This document shows, one piece after another, positions 30,946-39,930 of a stretch of DNA of 64,000 nt. Within the stretch, counting starts at the first letter, position 1, and each line of letters begins with the position of its first letter. A model generated the notes under the pieces. The model ran no database searches. It saw nothing but the letters and a program-made list of their open reading frames with translations, and was not told where the DNA came from. The translations under genes were made by a program, and so were the position numbers. The DNA comes from Vibrio porteresiae DSM 19223 (lineage in GTDB: Bacteria > Pseudomonadota > Gammaproteobacteria > Enterobacterales > Vibrionaceae): the NCBI RefSeq assembly GCF_024347055.1, contig NZ_AP024895.1, positions 2,976,001-3,040,000 on the forward strand, read 5' to 3'.

Positions 30946-32757
30946 TTACTCTGGTTGCGTTGTTGATTTTTTCCCAGTCATCAACGCAACAACTGTATCT
31001 CCCGTTTGTGGATCAAAAGCAGCTAAGTCATAACACATTTTGACTCTGCCTTTACTGTTAACCAAAAATAGCGGTAATACGTAGCGATCTTTATGCTCTT
31101 GCAGATAATTCGCATAAGTAAATTCATCACTAAGCTTAGTGTGTTTAATTTCTGCACCTTGGTTGATTAAACTCGCGAGCTTTTTATAACTCACATCGCC
31201 ACCTAAGAATGGCAGACCATGATATTCCTGAGCCACATTGTGCTTATCATTTGGATCGGCATTGACCTTGTCATGCAAACAAAAGACTCGCTGCTCACCA
31301 AAGTCTTGCATTAATTGCATACACGCCATCGCGTTGAAATGCTTATCCGATGTCACCGCAACAACGTGCCCAATACCAATTAGATTAAGGTAATTGTCGG
31401 CATGGCTAGAGATGGGGTTACCGTAATAATGCTCCAGTCCCATCATGCGAGCTTGGCGAATGTAATCCCAGTTGGAATCCGTCACAACCACTCGACAATC
31501 GTACTTATTAATCGCCTGCGCTAAAGTTCGTGCCACATCGTTAGCCCCAATAATCAGGAACCCTTTTGGTGCGGGTTCAGCAACCCCAAGTTTTAATGCC
31601 AGTGGACGAGCAGAAGCACTTTGTAACACCACAGTCCCTATGATGACCATGAAGGTTAACGGCACCAACATCTTCGCGCCTGGGACACCAAGCTCAACTA
31701 ACTTAATCGCAAAAAGAGATGAGATAGACGCAGCAACAATGCCTCGAGGAGCAACCCAAGAGAGAAAGACTTTATCTTTAAAGGTCAATTTGCTTTTTAA
31801 CGTCGTTAGGAAAATCGCGACCGGTCGAGAGATTAACTGCATAAACACAAACAGACCTAACGCACCCCAGTTAAAAATCAAGAAATCTTCAGGGTCAATA
31901 CGCGCAGCCAGTAGGATAAAGAGGCCAGTGATGAGTAAAACGGTAAGGTGCTCTTTAAAATGCAAAATATGACGAATATTGACGTCTTTCGCGTTAGCAA
32001 GCCACATCCCCATGACGGTTACCGTCAACAACCCCGATTCCGACTCTAAATAGTTAGAGACAGAGAAAACGCCAAGGACGATACTCAGCACGGCAAATGG
32101 TTGTAGATATTCGGGAAGTAAACGTCGTCTTAACACTGCCGCAACAAAAGCACCGGAAACCGCACCGATGATGAGTCCGACCACCAGTATCATGGCGAGA
32201 ACTTTTAAACTATGGGCTTCGCTACTTGAGACTAAAAACTCATACACCATCACGACGAACAGCGCACCGAGCGGATCAATAAGAATCCCTTCCCAACGCA
32301 AAATATTGGACAGGCGACTATTAGGTCGAACCGTGCGTAACAGAGGCACAATAACCGTAGGGCCTGTCACCACGGTTAAGCTCCCAAACAAAAACGCGAT
32401 AGTCCAATCAAGACCAATCAAGTAATGGGTAGCAGTACTGGTTAACACCCAAGAGATCAGGGCCCCAACCGTCACGATTAACCATACCGTATGGCCAACC
32501 CCCCGAATTTCTTTGAAGTTGAGCGTTAAACTCCCTTCAAACAAAATCACCGCCACCGCCAGTGAAATAAGCGGAAATAAAAGGTCGCCAAGCAACTCTT
32601 GTGGATTTAAAACGCCAGCAACCGGACCAACGATGATGCCTGCGAGTAATAAAAATAAGATAGCCGGCAGACGCAGTCGCCATGCTAACCACTGGCAAGC
32701 CAAGCCGACAACACCAATCCCAGCCACCGATAATGCGATACCTTCTCCGTGCATCAT
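30946..32757 (-). CDS. Cation/proton antiporter with TrkA-N domain (CPA1, NhaP-like)
   Basis: This inner-membrane exchanger of Na+ or K+ for H+ is probably used for pH or ion homeostasis. About 12 hydrophobic segments fill residues 1-400, with conserved FEGSLTLNF, EGILIDPLGAL and SWVAPRGIVAA motifs of the CPA1 group. A Rossmann-type TrkA-N region (about 400-530, with FLIIGANDVARTLA) suggests gating by a nucleotide. The 603-residue length agrees with the TrkA-fused NhaP type. Ion choice cannot be read from sequence. AAGGAG lies just before two adjacent ATGs, so the start may be 32754. Confidence 0.88.
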   Translation of the reverse strand: MMHGEGIALSVAGIGVVGLACQWLAWRLRLPAILFLLLAGIIVGPVAGVLNPQELLGDLLFPLISLAVAVILFEGSLTLNFKEIRGVGHTVWLIVTVGALISWVLTSTATHYLIGLDWTIAFLFGSLTVVTGPTVIVPLLRTVRPNSRLSNILRWEGILIDPLGALFVVMVYEFLVSSSEAHSLKVLAMILVVGLIIGAVSGAFVAAVLRRRLLPEYLQPFAVLSIVLGVFSVSNYLESESGLLTVTVMGMWLANAKDVNIRHILHFKEHLTVLLITGLFILLAARIDPEDFLIFNWGALGLFVFMQLISRPVAIFLTTLKSKLTFKDKVFLSWVAPRGIVAASISSLFAIKLVELGVPGAKMLVPLTFMVIIGTVVLQSASARPLALKLGVAEPAPKGFLIIGANDVARTLAQAINKYDCRVVVTDSNWDYIRQARMMGLEHYYGNPISSHADNYLNLIGIGHVVAVTSDKHFNAMACMQLMQDFGEQRVFCLHDKVNADPNDKHNVAQEYHGLPFLGGDVSYKKLASLINQGAEIKHTKLSDEFTYANYLQEHKDRYVLPLFLVNSKGRVKMCYDLAAFDPQTGDTVVALMTGKKSTTQPE

Positions 32758-32781
32758 GACTCCTTAAGAAACGTAGGTAAC

Positions 32782-33120
32782 TTATTGATTATAGTCGCGC
32801 CAGCCGCGCTGCCATTCCATTCTGAATTTTTGTCCATTTTTCATATGATCACATACGCCTTCGTACATCTGACCACTAAGGCCAATTTGGTATGCAGCGT
32901 TAGGATTACAGTACACCGCAACCCCTTGTGAGTATCCGCGATCATAATCAGATTGACCGCCCGCACCCAAACTAGTCAACTGCTGATAAGAGCGTTCTTC
33001 GCGACCACGAATACCATCTTGATAGCCCATACTGTAAGCATCAGTTTGTGTGGTAACGCCCGCATCATTAGCCGCACAGCCTGCCAGTACTAATGCGATT
33101 AGGCAAAATACGTTTTTCAT
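32782..33120 (-). CDS. DUF2799-family lipoprotein
   Basis: This is a small predicted lipoprotein of 112 residues whose signal peptide ends in LVLAGC (Cys at about 15). The rest has the Gly/Tyr-rich pattern YDRGYSQGVAVYCNPNAAY..G..G..YEGVC that I associate with DUF2799. Paired cysteines in the mature part may form a disulphide. Function is unknown. It lies 24 bases upstream of the antiporter in the same orientation and may be co-transcribed with it. Confidence 0.8.
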   Translation of the reverse strand: MKNVFCLIALVLAGCAANDAGVTTQTDAYSMGYQDGIRGREERSYQQLTSLGAGGQSDYDRGYSQGVAVYCNPNAAYQIGLSGQMYEGVCDHMKNGQKFRMEWQRGWRDYNQ

Positions 33121-33217
33121 TGAAATCCTTAATACGATTGATAAAACCGCTCATCATTATGCACATAAGCATTGTAGCGCCTAAGTGTATCGCGTAAACC
33201 GTTAAGAAACTGTAAAA

Positions 33218-33265
33218 ACCACTCACGGTGTTTAAAAACCACTTAAATAGCTATTCGACCACTCA
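33218..33265 (+). promoter_or_regulatory. Three 20-bp-spaced direct repeats, candidate BtsR operator
   Basis: ACCACTCA (33218-33225), ACCACTTA (33238-33245) and ACCACTCA (33258-33265) recur with an exact 20-bp period, about two helical turns, as LytTR regulators require. The 8-mer fits the motif ACC(G/A)CT(C/T)A that I recall for E. coli BtsR (YehT). A possible -35 TTTACA follows at 33291. The link to the regulator gene at 26978 is inferred. Confidence 0.75.
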
Positions 33266-33350
33266 GCCTAAAACCACGTGCTTCTGCTTATTTACACTTC
33301 TAAAATCAGCACAATTATTAATGTAATAACGAACAAAAGGATCCTACCCT

Positions 33351-34826
33351 ATGTTGTGGTTTCTTACCTGCGTAGCTGCGCTACTCGCTGGATACTTTAT
33401 ATACGGTGCGTTCGTAGAGAAAGTATTTGGTATTAATGAACATCGCAAAACCCCTGCTCATACTATGGCCGATGGTGTCGACTACGTGCCGATGTCAACG
33501 CCAAAAGTGTACTTAGTACAACTACTCAACATTGCTGGTGTAGGTCCAATTTTTGGCCCAATCATGGGCGCTCTATATGGCCCAGCCGCAATGTTATGGA
33601 TTGTTATCGGTTGTATTTTTGCTGGTGCAGTTCACGACTACTTCTCTGGTATGCTTTCTATCCGTAATAACGGAGCCTCTGTTCCAGCTATCACAGGCAA
33701 ATACTTAGGTAATGGCGCAAAACACTTTATGAACATTTTTGCCATTGTCCTACTGCTTTTAGTTGGTGTGGTATTCGTTTCTGCTCCAGCAGGCATGATC
33801 ACTAACTTGATCAATGAACAAACCAGTATGCATGTCAGCATGACTTTCATGGTGGTGATCATATTCGCTTACTACATTTTGGCGACCATTGTTCCTGTCG
33901 ATAAAATCATCGGCCGCTTCTACCCTCTGTTTGGTGCCCTACTGATTTTCATGTCAGTTGGTCTGATTACTGCGATGGCGTTCTCAAGTGAACATCATGT
34001 ACTAAGTAACTTCAAAGTCACCGACATGTTCTACAACCTCAATCCAAACGATATGCCATTATGGCCAGCGCTGTTTATCACCATTGCTTGTGGTGCTATT
34101 TCAGGCTTCCATGCAACTCAGTCACCTCTAATGGCTCGTTGTATGGAAAACGAAAAGAACGGTCGCTTTGTCTTCTATGGAGCAATGATTGGTGAAGGCA
34201 TCATCGCGCTAATCTGGTGTGCAGTAGCGCTGTCATTCTTCGGCTCTCTAGATGCATTAACTGACGCCGTTAACCACGGTGGTCCTGGTAATGTGGTGTA
34301 TACCGCATCCTTTGGTCTACTGGGTGTCTTTGGTGGCGTGATTGCCTTCCTAGGCGTTGTTATTCTACCAATCACTTCAGGTGACACAGCATTCCGCTCA
34401 AGCCGCCTAATTTTGGCTGAATACTTCAACATGGAGCAAAAATCACTGCGCAATCGCCTGCTGATGGCAGTGCCACTGTTCGTTATCGGTGCAGCTCTAA
34501 CTCAAGTTGACTTTGGCATCATCTGGCGTTACTTCGGTTTTGCTAACCAAGCAACCGCAGTAATGATGTTGTGGACAGCATCAGCTTACCTACTACGTCA
34601 CAATAAACTGCACTGGATCAGTACAATTCCAGCCGTGTTTATGACTGCCGTTTGTATCACTTTCATCCTAAACAACAGCACATTAGGCTTTGGTATGCCG
34701 ATGCAAATCTCAACACTTATCGGCAGCGGCTTATCTTTAGTTGCGATGATTGTTGTGATGGTGAAATCCAAAGGGAAAGGCGAAATGAATTCAACAGAAC
34801 AGGATTCTAATCTGCCAACCGCTTAA
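33351..34826 (+). CDS. cstA: CstA-family carbon-starvation/pyruvate transporter
   Basis: This multi-spanning inner-membrane protein belongs to the CstA/BtsT family, whose E. coli members import pyruvate or peptides. Membrane segments run nearly throughout, with the family motifs VYLVQLLNIAGVGPIFGPIMGA-type near 50-75, GAVHDYFSGMLS and SGFHATQSPL. At 491 residues it is a short member: E. coli CstA and BtsT are about 700 long and carry an extra C-terminal part. The upstream LytTR-type repeats argue for control by BtsSR and therefore for a BtsT-like pyruvate role; substrate remains inferred. Confidence 0.88.
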   Translation: MLWFLTCVAALLAGYFIYGAFVEKVFGINEHRKTPAHTMADGVDYVPMSTPKVYLVQLLNIAGVGPIFGPIMGALYGPAAMLWIVIGCIFAGAVHDYFSGMLSIRNNGASVPAITGKYLGNGAKHFMNIFAIVLLLLVGVVFVSAPAGMITNLINEQTSMHVSMTFMVVIIFAYYILATIVPVDKIIGRFYPLFGALLIFMSVGLITAMAFSSEHHVLSNFKVTDMFYNLNPNDMPLWPALFITIACGAISGFHATQSPLMARCMENEKNGRFVFYGAMIGEGIIALIWCAVALSFFGSLDALTDAVNHGGPGNVVYTASFGLLGVFGGVIAFLGVVILPITSGDTAFRSSRLILAEYFNMEQKSLRNRLLMAVPLFVIGAALTQVDFGIIWRYFGFANQATAVMMLWTASAYLLRHNKLHWISTIPAVFMTAVCITFILNNSTLGFGMPMQISTLIGSGLSLVAMIVVMVKSKGKGEMNSTEQDSNLPTA

Positions 34827-34853
34827 TTATCTAAGCACCCAAATTTAAGACAT

Positions 34854-34881
34854 CAAAAAAGGCTCCTCGGAGCCTTTTTTC
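34854..34881. terminator. Bidirectional terminator between cstA and ispH
   Basis: AAAAAAGGCTCC and GGAGCCTTTTTT form a near-perfect hairpin with a minimal loop and runs on both sides, between convergent genes. Confidence 0.9.
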
Positions 34882-34916
34882 ATTTCATTGAAGTCATCTG
34901 TCAAAGCAAATACCGA

Positions 34917-35882
34917 TTAATCTACTTGCTTAATTTGCAGTTCTTTAGGCACTTCAAAGAACATATTCTCTTCACGGCCTAACACTTCTTCAACGTAGTC
35001 TTCTGCACCCAACTCTTTAATGCGATCGAGAATTTGATTCACCAACTCTTCAGGAGCCGATGCACCAGCCGTTACCCCAACCAGTTTAGCGCCAACAAAC
35101 CACTCAGGTTGAATATCTTCGGCACTATCCGTCAGGTAGCCTGGCGTACCCAATTTCTCTGCTAGCTCTTTTAAACGCGTCGAGTTAGACGAATTTTTAG
35201 AGCCAACCACAATCATTACATCCACCTGAGAAGACAAAGCACGAACAGCGTCTTGACGGTTTTGAGTGGCATAACAGATGTCGTCTTTACGCGGGCCTTG
35301 AATTGCTGGAAAAACTTCGCGTAGGCGATCGATGACATCCGCTGTTTCATCCACAGAAAGCGTCGTTTGACTAACGTAATGTAGATTGTCACCACTTTTA
35401 ACTTTGGCTTGCAACGCATCTACATCGGCAGGATTCTCAACCAAATACATTCCACCTTCACTGCTGGTGTATTGGCCCATCGTACCTTCAACTTCTGGGT
35501 GACCAGCATGACCAATCAGCACCACTTCCATATGCTTGCGACTGGCACGAGCAACTTCCATATGGACCTTAGTGACCAAAGGACAAGTGGCATCAAAAAC
35601 AGTCAAAGAACGCTGTGCCGCTTCTTGACGTACCGCTTGAGATACACCGTGAGCAGAAAAGATCACAATATTGTCATCAGGAACTTCCGCTAGCTCTTCA
35701 ACAAAAATAGCACCACGCTGTTTTAGCCCTTCAACGACAAAGCGGTTATGAACCACCTCATGACGCACATAAATAGGCGGTTGATAGATTTCTAATGCTC
35801 GTTCAACAATGCTGATGGCACGATCGACGCCAGCACAAAAGCCACGCGGGTTTGCTAACAGTATTTTCATTTTTTTGCTCAT
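34917..35882 (-). CDS. ispH: 4-hydroxy-3-methylbut-2-enyl diphosphate reductase IspH
   Basis: This is the last enzyme of the MEP isoprenoid pathway, a [4Fe-4S] protein making IPP and DMAPP. The iron-ligand cysteines are visible in ANPRGFCAGVDRA, FDATCPLVTKVH and DICYATQNRQ. The length of 321 from 35882, or 317 from the ATG at 35870 (MKILLANPRGFC, the E. coli-like start), is normal. It follows fkpB closely, as in E. coli. Confidence 0.96.
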   Translation of the reverse strand: MSKKMKILLANPRGFCAGVDRAISIVERALEIYQPPIYVRHEVVHNRFVVEGLKQRGAIFVEELAEVPDDNIVIFSAHGVSQAVRQEAAQRSLTVFDATCPLVTKVHMEVARASRKHMEVVLIGHAGHPEVEGTMGQYTSSEGGMYLVENPADVDALQAKVKSGDNLHYVSQTTLSVDETADVIDRLREVFPAIQGPRKDDICYATQNRQDAVRALSSQVDVMIVVGSKNSSNSTRLKELAEKLGTPGYLTDSAEDIQPEWFVGAKLVGVTAGASAPEELVNQILDRIKELGAEDYVEEVLGREENMFFEVPKELQIKQVD

Positions 35883-35915
35883 GAAATGTATTTATGACCG
35901 GTATTCTACGGTAAG

Positions 35916-36347
35916 TTACGCGACAGACAAAATTTCCACATCGAAAATCACATCTTGTCCGGCGAGTGGGTGATTAAAATCCACAGTGACAGAATCACCG
36001 GCTATTGAGGTAATAATGCCGGGAATTTCTGAACCATCTGGAGCACTAAACGCCATAATGGTGCCGACTTCAACTTCAGCGTCTCCAACAAACTTACTTC
36101 GATCCATATATTGGATGTTGTCAGGATTAGGTAGACCAAAAGCATCTTTTGCGGCTAATTCAATAGCACGTTTATCACCAGCCACCAATCCCAGCAGATG
36201 CTGCTCAAAATTCTCACTGATATTACCGTCACCGATAACAAACTGAGCTGGCTTACCTAAGTTGAATGTACTATCTGCAATTGAACCGTCTTTCAATTTA
36301 ATAGTGAAATGTAGAGTAACGACGGAGTGCTCTTTTATTGTTGTCAC
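35916..36347 (-). CDS. fkpB: FKBP-type peptidyl-prolyl isomerase FkpB (SlpA)
   Basis: This is a small SlyD-like prolyl isomerase of 143 residues. The FKBP part (LHFTIKLKDGSIADST, near 12) and the insert-in-flap chaperone domain (about 65-125, with NIQYMDRSKF and the family end VDFNHPLAGQDVIFDVEI) are recognisable. It has no His-rich tail, unlike SlyD. It lies between lspA and ispH as in E. coli, but a terminator-like hairpin separates it from lspA. Confidence 0.93.
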   Translation of the reverse strand: MTTIKEHSVVTLHFTIKLKDGSIADSTFNLGKPAQFVIGDGNISENFEQHLLGLVAGDKRAIELAAKDAFGLPNPDNIQYMDRSKFVGDAEVEVGTIMAFSAPDGSEIPGIITSIAGDSVTVDFNHPLAGQDVIFDVEILSVA

Positions 36348-36433
36348 GTGCCTATCCCTGCGTTATGCGGTGATTTTCCGCTGTTATGAATATTATGACG
36401 CTAAAGAAAAAGGAATTTCCGTTCTTCTTCTAA

Positions 36434-36470
36434 CAAAAAGCGCCATCCGAATCAACGGACAGCGCTTAGG
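36434..36470 (-). terminator. Terminator-like hairpin between lspA and fkpB
   Basis: On the minus strand AGCGCTGTCCG and CGGATGGCGCT pair with a small internal mismatch around TTGATT, followed by TTTTTG. Confidence 0.65.
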
Positions 36471-36502
36471 GTTATTCAGATTTTAGCAAGCCAATGGCAA
36501 GA

Positions 36503-37009
36503 TTAAGCCTCTGCTTTTTTAGTGCGAAAGCCCTCTAATAAGATCATTACCGCACCGATACAGATTGCACTATCTGCTAGATTAAAGGCTGGCCAGTGGT
36601 AATTACCCCAAAACACATCAAGATAATCCACCACGAAACCATGAACAACGCGGTCAAACACGTTCCCCACAGCACCACCAATAATTAATGCATAAGCGAT
36701 ATTGCCCCATTTTTCACTCGCGCTCGAACGACGCATTGAAACCACAAGGAACATCACCACAGCAAAAGCAATTGCCGTAAATAGCCATCGTTGCCAACCG
36801 GCTTGGTCACTGAGGAAGCTAAATGCAGCACCAAAGTTATGAACGTACACCAGATTAAAGAAAGGCAGAACCTCAATACGATTCTCCCAACCAAATCCAA
36901 TGGTGTTCATTACTACGAGCTTAATTGCAATATCGACAATGAATACGAGTAACGCTAGCCCTAGCCAGCGCACTCCCGATTGTTTTAACGTAATAGCTTG
37001 TTTTGTCAT
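36503..37009 (-). CDS. lspA: Lipoprotein signal peptidase II LspA
   Basis: This inner-membrane aspartic protease removes signal peptides from diacylated prolipoproteins, acting after Lgt (also in this window). Of 168 residues, four membrane segments are apparent, with the catalytic aspartates in GGAVGNVFDRV and FNLADSAI. It follows ileS by 15 bases, the conserved ileS-lspA order. Confidence 0.96.
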   Translation of the reverse strand: MTKQAITLKQSGVRWLGLALLVFIVDIAIKLVVMNTIGFGWENRIEVLPFFNLVYVHNFGAAFSFLSDQAGWQRWLFTAIAFAVVMFLVVSMRRSSASEKWGNIAYALIIGGAVGNVFDRVVHGFVVDYLDVFWGNYHWPAFNLADSAICIGAVMILLEGFRTKKAEA

Positions 37010-37024
37010 GAATACCGTCTTTCG

Positions 37025-39868
37025 TTAAGCGTACTTACGTACTTCACCATCACCGTCAACGTTTGACACACAACGACCACAAATAGTTTCATGACCTTTG
37101 ATAGTGCCTACATCATGAGTATGGTGCCAGCAACGCTCACATTTTTCTGCTTCAGTTTTGCTTACTTGAACGAACAGACCTTTGATCTCAGTTTCATGAG
37201 CTTGTTCAGTCTTCTCAGCAAGTGGTTTAACTGTTGCAGCTGAAGTCAGAAGTACAAAACGCAATTCGTCTTCAAGCTTGTTCAGATTCGCAGCAATAGC
37301 GTCATCAGCAAACAAAGTCACTTCAGCTTGTAGAGAACCACCAATCACTTTTTCGGTACGTGCATTTTCTAGCAGTTTATTCACTGCATCACGAACGTGT
37401 TGGATGTTGTCCCAGAACTCATTGTTGAGCTCTTCGCCTTCAGCCAAACCGAATAGACCATCGAACCACTCTTCAGTGAATACGTATTTCGCACGATCTT
37501 CACCGTTTGCTTGTTTCACTGGCATTTCATTCCAGATCTCATCAGCAGTGAATGACATGATAGGTGCCATCCAACGAACCAATGCTTCAACGATGAAATA
37601 CAGCGCAGTTTGACAACTACGTTGTGCATGGCCACCACGTTTCGCGGTGTACTGACGGTCTTTGATCACATCAAGATAGAAAGAACCCATCTCGATTGAA
37701 CAGAAGTTCATCAGACGTTGCACAACAGTGTGCATGTTGTATTCGTCGTACGCTTTAACGATCTCTTCTTGAGCCGTTAGAGCAACACCGACAGCCCAAC
37801 GATCCAACGCCACCATCTCTTCAACAGGAACGATATCTGTTGCAGGGTTGAAACCATTTAGGTTGGCTAAGAAGAAACGCGCGGTGTTACGAATACGACG
37901 GTACGCATCAGCACTGCGTTTTAGGATTTCATCAGAAACCGCTACTTCACCGGTGTAGTCAGTTGATGCAACCCATAGACGTAGAATGTCAGCACCAAGC
38001 TTATTAGTCACATCTTTTGGCGCAACTACGTTACCGATAGATTTTGACATCTTGCGGCCTTGGCCATCGACAACGAAACCATGAGTTAGCACTTCTTTGT
38101 AAGGCGCTTTACCCTTGGTCGCAACAGCAGTGATCAATGAAGATTGGAACCAACCACGGTGTTGGTCAGAACCTTCAAGGTACATGTCTGGTTCATTGCC
38201 GTTAAACTCTTCACGCGCATCCACAACCGCATAGTGAGTCACACCAGAGTCAAACCATACGTCCAACGTATCCAGTACTTTTTCGTAGTTTGCTGCGTCT
38301 GCACCTAGCAATGCTTCAGGTTCAAGATCCCACCATGCTTGAATGCCTTTTTTCTCAACTAGTTGAGCGACTTTTTCAATCAGGTTTAGAGTATCTGGAT
38401 GAAGTTCTGCTGTTTCTTTGTGTACAAACAGAGCAATTGGCACACCCCAAGTACGTTGACGAGAGATACACCATTCAGGGCGACCTTCCACCATACCTTC
38501 GATACGGCTTTGACCCCAATCTGGCATCCATTTAACACCTTTAATTGCGCTAAGTGCTTGAGCACGAAGGCCAGCTTGATCCATAGAAACGAACCATTGT
38601 GGTGTTGCACGGAAGATAATTGGAGTTTTGTGACGCCAGCAGTGTGGGTAGCTGTGTTCAAACTCGTTGTAATGCAGCAATGCACCTTTTTCTTTCAAAA
38701 GCTCAACCACTGCAGGGTTTGCTTTGAATACGTGCTCGCCAGCAAAATATTTAGTGTCTGGAAGGTAAACACCGTTAGAACCAACAGGGTTAGCCACTTC
38801 TAGACCGTATTTTTGACCAACCACAAAGTCTTCTTGACCGTGGCCTGGTGCAGTGTGAACCACGCCGGTACCTGAATCAGTTGTTACGTGATCACCAAGG
38901 ATCGCTGGAACAGAGAATTCAAGGAATGGATGGTTGAATTGCAGCAACTCAAGATCCGCACCTTTGGCATAACCAAGTGTGTGGTAATTTTCGATACCAG
39001 CACGAGCCATCACATCTTTTAGCAGCTCTGCTGCAACGATGATGCGTTCAGCTTGTTCACCTTCAATTTGAACCAATACGTACTCTAGATCTTCGCGCAT
39101 ACAAACCGCGCGGTTTGCTGGAAGAGTCCATGGAGTGGTTGTCCAAATAACGATAGAAACGTCACCAGAACCTTGTTCACCATCGAATGTAAATTTGCTT
39201 AGTACAGCCGCTTCATCAGTCGCTTTAAAACGTACATCGATTGAAGGAGACTTTTTGTTTTTATACTCAACTTCTGCTTCTGCTAGTGCAGAACCACAGT
39301 CAGTACACCAGTGAACTGGTTTAAAGCCTTTCAATAGGTGACCATTGTCAGCGATTTTGCCTAGTGCGCGAATGATGTTCGCTTCAGTAGCAAAATCCAT
39401 AGTGCGGTATGGTTTATCCCAAGCGCCCAGCACACCTAGACGTTTGAAGCTCTCTTTTTGACCTTCAACTTGTCCAGCAGCGTATTCACGACATTTTTCA
39501 CGGAATTCAGCAGCAGTCAGTTTTTGACCTGGCTTACCGAATTTCTTTTCCACCATCAGTTCGATTGGTAGACCGTGACAGTCCCAACCTGGTACGTATG
39601 GCGCGTCAAAACCAGAAAGTGTTTTGGATTTAATAATAATGTCTTTAAGAATCTTGTTTAGTGCGTGACCAATGTGAATATCACCGTTGGCGTACGGAGG
39701 GCCATCGTGTAATACGAAAGATTTTTTGCCTTTCTTAGCTTTACGGATTGCACCGTAAAGATCCTCTTCATACCAACGCTGAAGCATTTCTGGCTCACGA
39801 TTGGCCAGATTGCCGCGCATCGGAAACCCTGTTTCAGGTAAGTTCAGGGTATCTTTATACTCACTCAT
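37025..39868 (-). CDS. ileS: Isoleucyl-tRNA synthetase
   Basis: This class I synthetase charges tRNA-Ile and edits valine. Seen: HIGH-type signature GDIHIGHALNK near 65, the CP1 editing domain (about 190-400, with WTTTPWTLPAN), KMSKS in GRKMSKSIGN near 605, and a C-terminal zinc knuckle CERCWHHT...ICGRC. The length of 947 is normal for the bacterial type. It lies in the operon ribF-ileS-lspA. Confidence 0.98.
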   Translation of the reverse strand: MSEYKDTLNLPETGFPMRGNLANREPEMLQRWYEEDLYGAIRKAKKGKKSFVLHDGPPYANGDIHIGHALNKILKDIIIKSKTLSGFDAPYVPGWDCHGLPIELMVEKKFGKPGQKLTAAEFREKCREYAAGQVEGQKESFKRLGVLGAWDKPYRTMDFATEANIIRALGKIADNGHLLKGFKPVHWCTDCGSALAEAEVEYKNKKSPSIDVRFKATDEAAVLSKFTFDGEQGSGDVSIVIWTTTPWTLPANRAVCMREDLEYVLVQIEGEQAERIIVAAELLKDVMARAGIENYHTLGYAKGADLELLQFNHPFLEFSVPAILGDHVTTDSGTGVVHTAPGHGQEDFVVGQKYGLEVANPVGSNGVYLPDTKYFAGEHVFKANPAVVELLKEKGALLHYNEFEHSYPHCWRHKTPIIFRATPQWFVSMDQAGLRAQALSAIKGVKWMPDWGQSRIEGMVEGRPEWCISRQRTWGVPIALFVHKETAELHPDTLNLIEKVAQLVEKKGIQAWWDLEPEALLGADAANYEKVLDTLDVWFDSGVTHYAVVDAREEFNGNEPDMYLEGSDQHRGWFQSSLITAVATKGKAPYKEVLTHGFVVDGQGRKMSKSIGNVVAPKDVTNKLGADILRLWVASTDYTGEVAVSDEILKRSADAYRRIRNTARFFLANLNGFNPATDIVPVEEMVALDRWAVGVALTAQEEIVKAYDEYNMHTVVQRLMNFCSIEMGSFYLDVIKDRQYTAKRGGHAQRSCQTALYFIVEALVRWMAPIMSFTADEIWNEMPVKQANGEDRAKYVFTEEWFDGLFGLAEGEELNNEFWDNIQHVRDAVNKLLENARTEKVIGGSLQAEVTLFADDAIAANLNKLEDELRFVLLTSAATVKPLAEKTEQAHETEIKGLFVQVSKTEAEKCERCWHHTHDVGTIKGHETICGRCVSNVDGDGEVRKYA

Positions 39869-39930
39869 CGATTCTTAATTCCGTTAGTTGGGCGAAGTTA
39901 GACATTATGTTGAAAGGTAGACGATTCCAA

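Noticed and set aside
31472..31972. 166-codon frame antisense to the cation/proton antiporter
   Set aside because: It mirrors the coding frame of a well-supported membrane protein, lacks a ribosome-binding site and shows low-complexity T/N/R composition typical of antisense shadows.
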